A stretch of DNA of 64,000 bases, taken from assembly GCF_022712275.1 (NCBI RefSeq), contig NZ_JALAGU010000008.1, positions 29,920 to 93,919 on the forward strand. Reading direction: 5' to 3'. The stretch comes from Corynebacterium sp. (lineage in GTDB: Bacteria > Actinomycetota > Actinomycetes > Mycobacteriales > Mycobacteriaceae). This document shows positions 1-7,051 of this stretch, in pieces. The notes beneath the pieces are model-generated. The model saw only the letters and a program-made list of their open reading frames with translations. It ran no database searches and had not been told where the DNA came from. Numbering within the stretch: the stretch's first letter is position 1; each line of letters starts with the position of its first letter. Made by a program: the position numbers and the translations under genes.

Positions 1-1080
1 GGGGCTGGCGGCGAACTCCAGGTCGAGCTGCCTGTCCGGGTCCACGGAACCGATCGGCTCGATGATCTCCCGGACTTCCGCGGTCGTGGTGACCAGCGTC
101 CCCGCACCGTCCCGGATCCGCTTGTGACACCCGACGTACTCCGCACTGTCCACCGGCCCGGGCAACACCATCACCGGCCGGAGCATCACATCGGCCCAGT
201 TGGCGGTGTTCACCGCACCGGAGCGGTGCCCGGCGGCGAGCAGTACCGTCCCACGGGTCAGGGCGGCGACGAGCCGGTTGCGGGTGAGGAACCGGTAGCG
301 GGCGGGACGGGTCATCGGCGGGTACTCCGTGACGACCAGTCCGGTCTGCGCGATGCGGCGGAACAGGTCCTCATTCGACCGCGGATAGATCTCCCCCGGT
401 CCACTGGCCGCCACGGCCACCGTCGCACCGGAGGCCTCCAGGGCACCGCGGTGGGCGGCGGTGTCGATCCCGACCGCCCCGCCGGACACGACCGTGTAGC
501 CGGCCCCGGCGAGCTCCCCGGCGAAGCGGTGGGTGGTGCGGTTGCCGTAGGACGTCGACGACCGTGTCCCCACCAGAGCCACACTGCGCTCCACGGTGGA
601 CGCCAGCTCCGCCGGTCCACGTCCCCACAGGGCGAACGGCCGGGCCGCACGGCGACGGACCCCCGGCGCGTCCCCGGACTCCCCCGGCACCGCACCGCCG
701 GAGAGCACCGGCCCGTCCAGGTCACCCGTCGCCCCGAAAGACTCCTCGAGCCGACGCATCGGCCACTCCGGGTCGTCCGGGGTGATCAGCCGCCACCGGT
801 TGACCCGCGCCCACTGCAGGTCCGCCTCCGCCTGCTGGCTGATCTGTGCGGTCTTCTCCGCGGTCAGCCCCTGCAGTCCCGCCGGCAGCGAGACATCCCC
901 CTGCCGCAGCATCTCGACCAGCCGGATCACCCGGGCGGGTGCGGTGGTGTCCCCGTCCGGCCACAGCAGCCGCACCACATCAGTGCGGGACGCCTCCACC
1001 AGGCGTCGCAGTACCGCCCAGGCCAGCAGTCGTTCCGGATCCCGCTCTGCCCTGGCCTCGTCAATATCCACCACGGTCAC
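1..1080 (-). CDS. dprA: DNA-processing protein DprA (3' end outside window)
   Basis: DprA loads RecA onto incoming single-stranded DNA during transformation. The minus-strand frame is open from a GTG at 1080 to the window edge, so the C-terminus is missing. The Rossmann-like core is readable near 380-550: a T-S-Y-G-N-R-T-T segment, then VVSGGAVGIDTAAHRGALE, the DprA form of the usual SGLARGID-AAH motif, followed by an A-A-S-G-P-G-E-I-Y-P stretch. A strong GGAGGGG Shine-Dalgarno lies 7 nt before the GTG, and the start overlaps the comM stop by 20 nt, so the two are translationally linked. dprA-comM-yraN is a common actinobacterial cluster. SGGAVGID instead of SGLARGID is a mild oddity. Confidence 0.9.
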   Translation of the reverse strand, partial: MTVVDIDEARAERDPERLLAWAVLRRLVEASRTDVVRLLWPDGDTTAPARVIRLVEMLRQGDVSLPAGLQGLTAEKTAQISQQAEADLQWARVNRWRLITPDDPEWPMRRLEESFGATGDLDGPVLSGGAVPGESGDAPGVRRRAARPFALWGRGPAELASTVERSVALVGTRSSTSYGNRTTHRFAGELAGAGYTVVSGGAVGIDTAAHRGALEASGATVAVAASGPGEIYPRSNEDLFRRIAQTGLVVTEYPPMTRPARYRFLTRNRLVAALTRGTVLLAAGHRSGAVNTANWADVMLRPVMVLPGPVDSAEYVGCHKRIRDGAGTLVTTTAEVREIIEPIGSVDPDRQLDLEFAASP

Positions 1081-2638
1081 TGTCCTGCCCCTCCACTGTC
1101 CCGGTGAACATGTCCACCGCGTCCATCACGTCCCCGACCCCCGGCCGGTCCTTTCCTGCGAGATCCGCCAGCGTCCACGCGACGCGCATACTCCGGTCCA
1201 CCCCACGCTGCGACAGCACCCCGCGGCGCAGCTGGTCCTCCAGGACCAGCATCGCGGCGTCCTCGGCGGGGAACTCCCGGCGCAGCACCGGGCCCGGCAC
1301 GTCCGCGGTCGTCCGCCAGGACGGGTCGTCTCCCCTCACCGACCAGCGGGACGCCGCCCGGGCCCTTGCGGCGGACACCCGCTCACGCACCACCGCCGAG
1401 GATTCCCCGGTCTCCCCGGCGACGGATGCCGCCCGGTTACCACCGGTGGTGGCGATGATGTCGATCCGGTCACGCAGCGGACCCGAGATGCGCTGCAGGT
1501 AGCGGTCGCGTACCCCGCCCCGGCAGAGGCACTCCGCAGATTCCTCTGCCCCGCACGGACACGGGTTCGAGGCGATGACCAGCTGGAACCTGGCGGGAAG
1601 CACGAGGGTACGGCGCACCCGTTCCACCGACACCGTGCCGCGTTCCATCGGTACCCGCAGTCCCTCCAACACACTCCGTGACACCTCCGGCGCTTCGTCG
1701 AGGAAGAGGACGCCGTGGTGGGCCAGACTCACCGCCCCGGGTCGGAGGCGCCCGGATCCACCACCGGTCAGCGCGGGCAGGGTCAGTGACGGATGAGGTG
1801 CCACGAACGGCCTGGTCCGCCGCCAGATCCCGGCGAGATCGCCCTTCTCCGCGGCGACGGAGTGCACTGCCGCGGCCTCCAGCTGTTCCTCGTCGTCCAG
1901 CGGCGGCAGGATCCCCGGCAGCCGCTCAGCGAGCATCGATTTTCCGGAACCCGGCGCACCCGACAACCACAGGTGGTGCCCGCCGGCCGCGGCGGTCTCC
2001 AGGGCACGGCGGGCCACCGACTGTCCGGTGACCTCACACAGGTCGGGAACTGTCGCCCCGGTTCCCGCCGCAGGCTCCGGCGCGATGAGCCCGGGCTCCT
2101 GTCCCACAGCCCAACCCACCAGCTGAGTCAGGTGTTCCAGCCCGCCGACCCGGATCCCCGGCACCCGTGAGGCTTCGGCGAGGTTGTCGACCGGCACGGC
2201 GAGACGCCCCACCCCGGCTTCCCGCGCGGCCAGCACCATCGGAAGGACGCCAGGCACACCACGTACCGTGCCGTCGAGCCCCAGTTCCCCGACCACGGCG
2301 GCGTCGGCGAGGTCGTCCGGGTGGACCACCCCCTGGGCGGCGAGGATCGCCAGCACCATCGGCAGGTCGAAGCCGGACCCGGTCTTCGGCACCGACGCCG
2401 GGGACAGACTCACCACCACCCGCGACTTCGGCCACTGCAGTCCACTGTTGATCACCGCGGAGCGTACCCGGTCGCGGGCCTGGACGACGGCGGCATCCCC
2501 CAGTCCGACGATGTTCATCCCCGGCAGCCCGCGGCTGATGTCGCAGTCGACGGTGACGGGGATCCCGGTCAACCCGTCGAGCCCCACGCTGCGGGCCTGC
2601 CCCACCCGCACCAGCGAGCGGTTGCTGACAGTGGTCAT
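1061..2638 (-). CDS. comM: ComM/YifB-family Mg-chelatase-like AAA+ ATPase
   Basis: Hexameric AAA+ helicase-like protein that in competent bacteria promotes branch migration during recombination of transforming DNA. The 525-residue product has an N-terminal ChlI-like fold (about 1-200), a Walker A motif GAPGSGKS near residue 227, a Walker B LFLDEAPE and the family-specific Cys-rich segment NPCPCGAEESAECLCRGG before the R-finger region. The chosen start (MTTVSNRSLVRVGQ) matches family N-termini. A longer in-frame extension to 2821 runs into yraN and is rejected. Start and the yraN stop share one base (TGATG). Family identity is very clear; a role in transformation here is inferred from the dprA neighbour. 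Confidence 0.95.
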   Translation of the reverse strand: MTTVSNRSLVRVGQARSVGLDGLTGIPVTVDCDISRGLPGMNIVGLGDAAVVQARDRVRSAVINSGLQWPKSRVVVSLSPASVPKTGSGFDLPMVLAILAAQGVVHPDDLADAAVVGELGLDGTVRGVPGVLPMVLAAREAGVGRLAVPVDNLAEASRVPGIRVGGLEHLTQLVGWAVGQEPGLIAPEPAAGTGATVPDLCEVTGQSVARRALETAAAGGHHLWLSGAPGSGKSMLAERLPGILPPLDDEEQLEAAAVHSVAAEKGDLAGIWRRTRPFVAPHPSLTLPALTGGGSGRLRPGAVSLAHHGVLFLDEAPEVSRSVLEGLRVPMERGTVSVERVRRTLVLPARFQLVIASNPCPCGAEESAECLCRGGVRDRYLQRISGPLRDRIDIIATTGGNRAASVAGETGESSAVVRERVSAARARAASRWSVRGDDPSWRTTADVPGPVLRREFPAEDAAMLVLEDQLRRGVLSQRGVDRSMRVAWTLADLAGKDRPGVGDVMDAVDMFTGTVEGQDSDRGGY

Positions 2639-3048
2639 CACTCCACCCCTTCGTAATGGGTGAGCTCCCCGGCGGTGATGTCGAGAACGTCGAAGCGCAG
2701 GGTGCCGGTCCGGTGCTGCGGGTTCCTGTCGAGCCACCGGGTGGCGGCGGCCCGCATCGCCCGCAGTTTCGCCGGGGTGACCGCCTCCGCCCCGACGCCG
2801 TAGCGGTCGTCGAGCCGCCACTTCACCTCGACGAAGACAAGTGCCGGATGGTCCGGGTGGTCAGGTGGGGTGTGCAGGATGATGTCCACCTCGCCGCGGG
2901 TGGTGAAGTAGTTACGGTCCAGCAGAACGTAGCCGCGGGCGGTGAACCAGGCGGCGGCCTCGTCCTCCCCGGCGGCTCCGACAGTGCGCAGGTTACGGGA
3001 GCGCGACGGGTTGATCGGGTCGCGTGCATCAGAAGTGTCTCGGGTCAT
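2638..3048 (-). CDS. yraN: YraN/UPF0102 family endonuclease-like protein
   Basis: Small protein with a predicted PD-(D/E)XK (RecB-like) nuclease fold; the exact function of the family is unsettled. The 136-residue product starts MTRDTSD and carries the family signature: GEDEAAAWFTARGY, then TRGEVDIIL (catalytic-type D) and FVEVKWR (ExK). Length is typical. The stop codon overlaps the comM start, so it is the first gene of a yraN-comM-dprA operon. A longer frame to 3285 would run through the DnaA-box repeat and is not credible. A 25-bp repeat with DnaA-box-like sites lies about 50 nt upstream of the start. Confidence 0.88.
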   Translation of the reverse strand: MTRDTSDARDPINPSRSRNLRTVGAAGEDEAAAWFTARGYVLLDRNYFTTRGEVDIILHTPPDHPDHPALVFVEVKWRLDDRYGVGAEAVTPAKLRAMRAAATRWLDRNPQHRTGTLRFDVLDITAGELTHYEGVE

Positions 3049-3096
3049 GGAGGAACTGTGGCACAGTACCGGGACGTTCCCGCCGTGGAAAAAGAC

Positions 3097-3138
3097 GAAA
3101 GCCCAGGACCCTGTGGATAACTCGACCCCTGTGGACAA
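3097..3138. repeat. 25-bp repeat with paired DnaA-box-like sites, copy 1
   Basis: Positions 3097-3121 (GAAAGCCCAGGACCC followed by TGTGGATAAC) are identical to 10481-10505. TGTGGATAA (3112-3120) is the exact complement of the consensus DnaA box TTATCCACA. A second near-box, TGTGGACAA, starts exactly 18 bp later at 3130. Copy 2 keeps the same 18-bp spacing. The element lies between divergent yraN and the MFS gene. What is seen is the repeat and the boxes; DnaA binding is inference. Confidence 0.75.
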
Positions 3139-3239
3139 ACTTCTCCCGGGCCGGTTGTCCCCTCCTGTTCCCCGCGGTAACCACGGTGAACTAAGGTGAG
3201 GCTCGCCATTTTCTGCCCCGCCCCGCACACAGGAGTGAC

Positions 3240-4529
3240 ATGACGACCACCGTCGGCGAAGACAGTACCGACAGCACAGACGCACAGATCCGGATCCTGC
3301 TGACCGTCACCTTCATCACCATCCTGGCCCAGATGTCGCTGAGCCCGGTGATCGCCCCGCTGGCCCGCAATGTCGGTCTGGCGGACTGGCAGGTGGGTGT
3401 CACTCTCAGCGCCGCCGCCCTGATGGTCGCGCTGACCAGCCCCGCCTGGGGACGCCGCTCCCAGTCCGCCGGCCGACGCAGCGTCCTCACCGCCGCACTG
3501 TCCGCTGCGGCGGTCGCCACCGCCCTGTTCGCCCTTGTCGCCGGACTCGGCATGACCGGCGTCATCGGCGGAGTCGGACTGTTCCTTCTCTTCCTCCTGC
3601 TGCGCGGTGTGTTCTTCGGGGCGGCAATGGCCGCGGTTCCGCCGACCGCCCAGGCCGCCATCGCCGATGTGACCACCGCCGCCGACGGCACCGTGGACAG
3701 CGGTGCCCGGGTGAAGGGTATGGCCAGACTCGGAGCGACCCAGGGTGTCGGTCAGGTCGTCGGTTCGGCGGTCGGTGGACTGCTCGCGATCTTCGGACTC
3801 ATGGTTCCCCTGGTCGCTGTACCCGTGCTCCTGGTCGCCGCCGTGGTTCTCGTGAGAACCCGGCTGCGGCCCCAGGCGCCCACCGAGTTGATGAAGCGTC
3901 CCTGCACCGTCCGGCCCACCGACCCGCGCGTCCTGCCGTTCCTGCTCTGTTGTTTCGGCATGTACCTGGCCCTCGGCTTCATCCAGATCATCATCGGGTT
4001 CCTGGTCCAGGACCGGCTCGATGTCACTGATGACCGGGCCGGACTGCTCACCGGCCTCGCACTGCTGGTCGCCGGTGCCGGGGTGGTCGTCTCCCAGGCC
4101 GTCATCGTGCCGCGCAGCGGATGGGGCCCGGGGACGCTGCTGCGCGTCGGGGCGTCCACTGCGGCGGTCGGTTTCCTCCTGCTGGCCCCCGCCGTCTCCT
4201 CGGTCCCCCTGACCGCGGTCCTGCTGTACGTCGGTGTCGGCGTGGTGGCCCTCGGTATGGGCACGGCGACGCCCGGGTTCACCGCCGGTGCGAGTCTCCA
4301 GGTCACCCCGGCTGAACAGGGCGGGGTGGCCGGTCTGGTCACCGCGTCCATGGGTCTGACGATGGTGATCGCCCCCACCGCCGGTACCCTGCTCTACGAG
4401 CTCGGCGGATCGGTCCCGGTGATCGCCGGAGCCGTCGTCACGGCGCTCGTCGCCGTCGGGGCAATGGTCAGTCCGCGGCTGCGCGCGGCGTCCTCCCTGA
4501 AGGCGCCGGAATCTACTCCGGCAGCCTGA
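3240..4529 (+). CDS. MFS transporter, probable drug/metabolite efflux
   Basis: Major facilitator superfamily permease of 429 residues with about 12 hydrophobic segments, fitting the family. The first helix follows a short acidic N-terminus (residues 1-20), and a basic cytoplasmic loop after helix 2 (SPAWGRRSQSAGRRSVL) is the classical MFS motif A region G-x-x-x-D/G-R-x-G-R-R. A second basic loop at mid-protein (about residues 200-220) separates the two six-helix halves. The ATG is preceded by AGGAG. The 3' end overlaps the convergent DUF2469 gene by 17 nt. Substrate cannot be told from sequence; the TetA/DHA1-like layout suggests proton-driven export of small hydrophobic compounds. Confidence 0.85.
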   Translation: MTTTVGEDSTDSTDAQIRILLTVTFITILAQMSLSPVIAPLARNVGLADWQVGVTLSAAALMVALTSPAWGRRSQSAGRRSVLTAALSAAAVATALFALVAGLGMTGVIGGVGLFLLFLLLRGVFFGAAMAAVPPTAQAAIADVTTAADGTVDSGARVKGMARLGATQGVGQVVGSAVGGLLAIFGLMVPLVAVPVLLVAAVVLVRTRLRPQAPTELMKRPCTVRPTDPRVLPFLLCCFGMYLALGFIQIIIGFLVQDRLDVTDDRAGLLTGLALLVAGAGVVVSQAVIVPRSGWGPGTLLRVGASTAAVGFLLLAPAVSSVPLTAVLLYVGVGVVALGMGTATPGFTAGASLQVTPAEQGGVAGLVTASMGLTMVIAPTAGTLLYELGGSVPVIAGAVVTALVAVGAMVSPRLRAASSLKAPESTPAA

Positions 4530-4818
4530 GGTCAGGCTTGTCGAGTTCCTCGATGTTGACGTCCTTGTAGGTGATCACCCGGACGTAGCGGACGAACCGG
4601 GCGGGACGGTACATGTCCCACACCCAGGCGTCCGACATACGCACCTCGTAGTAGACCTCGCCGCCGGAGTTCCGCGGGATCAGCTCGACCGCATTGGCGA
4701 GGTAGAAGCGCCGCTCCGTCTCGACGACGTAGCTGAACTGACTGACCACGTCGCGGTACTCGCGGTACATGGACAGCTCGACATTGGCTTCGTAGTCCTC
4801 AAGATCCTCGGCACTCAC
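4513..4818 (-). CDS. DUF2469 family protein
   Basis: Actinobacteria-specific protein of unknown function, conserved next to rnhB and lepB. The GTG at 4818 gives 101 residues beginning VSAEDLEDYEANVELSMYRE, followed by the family hallmark YVVETERRFYLAN and an aromatic-rich C-terminal half (DAWVWDMYRPARFVRYVRV). From memory the mycobacterial homologue is also about 101 residues. Upstream Met/Val codons inside rnhB would add a non-conserved Arg-rich tail and are rejected. It starts 10 nt after the rnhB stop, so it is the last gene of the lepB-rnhB-DUF2469 operon, and converges on the MFS gene. Confidence 0.9.
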   Translation of the reverse strand: MSAEDLEDYEANVELSMYREYRDVVSQFSYVVETERRFYLANAVELIPRNSGGEVYYEVRMSDAWVWDMYRPARFVRYVRVITYKDVNIEELDKPDLRLPE

Positions 4819-4828
4819 GGTGTACGGA

Positions 4829-5524
4829 TCACCCCTTCTGCTGGGTCGGCTGGGTCTGTTGGCTTTCACGCCACCGCGCATGTGCGGCGGCCACGTTCGA
4901 GTAAGTGTATCGGTGTTCCGGGGTCCCGCCGAGCAGGCACACCGACTCCATGTGCGCGGCGGTCCCGTAGCCCTTGTGCCCGGCCAGGCCGTAGCCGGGG
5001 TACCGAGAATCCAGGTCGACCATCATCCGGTCGCGGCTCACCTTCGCCAGCACACTCGCCGCCGAGATACACCGGCAGATCAGGTCCCCCTTGACCACCG
5101 GCAGGTGTGGCCGGGTGAAGCCGTCGATCTTCATGGCATCGGTGAGGATGTAGCCGGGACGCACGTCCAGCCGCGCCACCGCCCGGCGCATCCCGCCCAG
5201 GTTGGCGTGCTGGATGCCCCACTCATCGACGTAGGACGCAGGGACGTGCACGACCGCATAGTCCACGGCCAGATCCACGATGATGTCGAAGAGCCTGTCC
5301 CGTTTCTTCGCGGTGAGCTTCTTCGAGTCCGTGAGGCCGTCGAGTTCCGGCAGCGGCCCCGGCGGGAGGATACAGGCGGCGATGGTGACCGGTCCACAGC
5401 AGGCGCCGCGTCCTGCCTCGTCGACGCCGACGACCGGGTCGAGTCCGGCTTTGTGTACGGCCCATTCGAGGGTGCGTCCCTCCGGCATGGAACGCACCGG
5501 GTGCACCTCCACTGTCGCGCTCAC
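4829..5524 (-). CDS. rnhB: Ribonuclease HII
   Basis: Endonuclease that removes misincorporated ribonucleotides and RNA primers from RNA-DNA hybrids. The product (231 residues from GTG 5524; an ATG at 5488 would give 219) has the RNase HII metal site: VVGVDEAGRGACCGPV (D-E-x-G-R-G) near residue 30, the LTDSKKLTAKKRD motif, a TDAMKIDGF segment and the D of a later SRDRMM/D block. The GTG lies 8 nt behind the lepB stop, so I prefer it. Part of the rplS-lepB-rnhB neighbourhood conserved in Actinobacteria. Confidence 0.92.
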   Translation of the reverse strand: MSATVEVHPVRSMPEGRTLEWAVHKAGLDPVVGVDEAGRGACCGPVTIAACILPPGPLPELDGLTDSKKLTAKKRDRLFDIIVDLAVDYAVVHVPASYVDEWGIQHANLGGMRRAVARLDVRPGYILTDAMKIDGFTRPHLPVVKGDLICRCISAASVLAKVSRDRMMVDLDSRYPGYGLAGHKGYGTAAHMESVCLLGGTPEHRYTYSNVAAAHARWRESQQTQPTQQKG

Positions 5525-5532
5525 CGGAGCAC

Positions 5533-6384
5533 CTACTTCTGGATGTCGGGGTCGTCGACGCTGCCGAGCCGGCTGAGCGGCCAGACCTTGCCCTCGACCT
5601 TGCCGACGACATTGTCGACCGGAACGGTGCCCTGGAGTTCGTCGCCGAGGTGGTAGCGGGAGTCGCCGGAGTTGGTGCGGTTGTCGCCCATCATCCACAG
5701 GTTGCCGTCGGGGACGGTGACCGGACCGAAGTAGGCACCGCCGCAGACGTCGGAGCCGGTGACCGGGTCGACCGGGTAGGCTGCCGGGTCCTGGACGTAG
5801 GAACTGTCGACCTCCTTGCCGTCGACCATGATCCCGGGGTCGCCCTCGAGGCACTGGACGGTCTGACCACCCGTGGCGATAACACGCTTGACCAGGGTGT
5901 TCTCATCAGGCGCGAGGATGCCGATATAGGACAGGCCGGTCTGGATCCCGCGGGTGACGCTGTTGTCGGAACGCTGGGAGACGTACCTGTCGTTCCAGGA
6001 GTCCGGGCCGACGAAGACGACGACGTCCCCCGGCTCCGGGTCGCCGCCGAACCGGTAGGCGAGCTTGTTGACGAAGATGCGGTCACCGGTACAGCCCTCA
6101 CAGCCGTGGAGCGTGGGCTCCATCGACTCCGAGGGAATCTGGTAGAGGCGTCCGACGAAGGTGTTGAACAGCGCCAGCAGCGCCAGAGCGACGACGAGGA
6201 TGATCGGGAACTCGACCCACCAGGGGTACGTCCGCTTCTTCCCCCGTCGCTCCTCCTCCGCCCGCCGACGGGCGGCGACCTTCTCCTTCTCCGTCAGGGG
6301 TCGGTCGGTCGCTGCTGACGATGCTGGCACCGAATCACCGGAGTCACCGGCGGATCCCGGGTGAGAATTGCTGGCGTGGGTCAC
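5533..6384 (-). CDS. lepB: Signal peptidase I
   Basis: Membrane-anchored serine protease that cleaves Sec/Tat signal peptides on the outer face of the membrane. A Lys/Arg-rich cytoplasmic N-terminus leads to one transmembrane helix (FPIILVVALALLALFNTFV), then PSESMEPTL with the nucleophile Ser and LVKRVIATGGQ with the general-base Lys. The C-terminal MGDNRTNSGDSRYH box is intact. The GTG at 6384 (283 residues) is chosen because TATTGT lies exactly 7 nt upstream, implying a leaderless mRNA; a TTG at 6414 in frame is possible but sits in the promoter. Downstream: rnhB, 8 nt away. Confidence 0.93.
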   Translation of the reverse strand: MTHASNSHPGSAGDSGDSVPASSAATDRPLTEKEKVAARRRAEEERRGKKRTYPWWVEFPIILVVALALLALFNTFVGRLYQIPSESMEPTLHGCEGCTGDRIFVNKLAYRFGGDPEPGDVVVFVGPDSWNDRYVSQRSDNSVTRGIQTGLSYIGILAPDENTLVKRVIATGGQTVQCLEGDPGIMVDGKEVDSSYVQDPAAYPVDPVTGSDVCGGAYFGPVTVPDGNLWMMGDNRTNSGDSRYHLGDELQGTVPVDNVVGKVEGKVWPLSRLGSVDDPDIQK

Positions 6385-6391
6385 GTAAATG

Positions 6392-6397
6392 ACAATA
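6392..6397 (-). promoter_or_regulatory. -10 element TATTGT, probable leaderless start of lepB
   Basis: TATTGT on the minus strand is followed by 7 nt and the lepB GTG, with no Shine-Dalgarno in between. It matches the TANNNT actinobacterial -10 rule with the start codon at the expected +1. Confidence 0.5.
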
Positions 6398-6478
6398 TCA
6401 GCCGACTCTGTCAACCCCCTGTATGCGAGGCAGGACCGGCGGGTCAGAGCGGGATTGACGCGGACAGGTATGACAGAA

Positions 6479-6524
6479 CCCCGCCCGGCGGATGTCCGTT
6501 TTCAGGACGTCCTGCCGGACGGGG
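6479..6524 (-). terminator. Hairpin terminator after rplS
   Basis: Read on the minus strand, CCCCGTCCGGCAGGACGTCC pairs with GGACATCCGCCGGGCGGGG across a TGAAAAC loop: a very stable stem with two small bulges, followed by TTCTGTCAT. It lies 39 nt past the rplS stop and before lepB. Confidence 0.7.
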
Positions 6525-6562
6525 TCTGTACAGAAGGTGCTCGGTCGAAGACCCGGTGGCGC

Positions 6563-6904
6563 CTAGCGGCGCTCCTTGATCTTGGCCTTCTTGCCACGCA
6601 GCTCGCGCAGGTAGTACAGCTTCGCGCGACGAACCTTACCGCGGGTCAGGACGTCGATGTGGTCGATGTTCGGGGAGTGGACCGGGAAGGTACGCTCCAC
6701 GCCGATGCCGAAGGAGATCTTGCGGACGGTGAAGGTCTCGCGGATGCCGGAGTTCTGGCGGCGGATGACGACACCACGGAACACCTGGATACGGCTCTTG
6801 GAGCCCTCGATGACCTTGACGTGGACGTCAAGGGTGTCGCCGGGACGGAAATCCGGGATGTCGGAACGCAGCTGAGCGGCGTCGACCTTGTCGAGATAGT
6901 GCAT
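6563..6904 (-). CDS. rplS: 50S ribosomal protein L19
   Basis: Large-subunit protein at the interface with the small subunit. 113 residues, the family length, with hallmark blocks DFRPGDTLDVHVKVIEG, FRGVVIRRQNSGIRETFTVRK and FPVHSPNIDHIDVL plus a basic tail ending RGKKAKIKERR. The ATG is preceded by AGGAGTG. In many bacteria rplS is the last gene of rpsP-rimM-trmD-rplS; here it is separated from trmD by tex and a DUF222-like gene and has its own terminator, so it is probably transcribed alone. Confidence 0.98.
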   Translation of the reverse strand: MHYLDKVDAAQLRSDIPDFRPGDTLDVHVKVIEGSKSRIQVFRGVVIRRQNSGIRETFTVRKISFGIGVERTFPVHSPNIDHIDVLTRGKVRRAKLYYLRELRGKKAKIKERR

Positions 6905-7051
6905 GTGGCACTCCTGTTTCTTTTCGATCGGACAGAGGACTCACGACGCCACCGGTGTCCACCGGCGGTCGGCGCGTTCGTGCCCACACCATTGAGTTTT
7001 CGTGCGCATGACACGCAACCGGTCAAGTATGCCAGCGGGTGGAGGTCGGGA

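Noticed and set aside
2656..3199. Plus-strand ORFs opposite yraN and across the DnaA-box repeat
   Set aside because: Shadow frames of yraN with no conserved features; the repeat lies in non-coding DNA.
7024..7051. Possible terminator directly after tex
   Set aside because: No convincing inverted repeat with a T-tract is visible between tex and rplS; not annotated.
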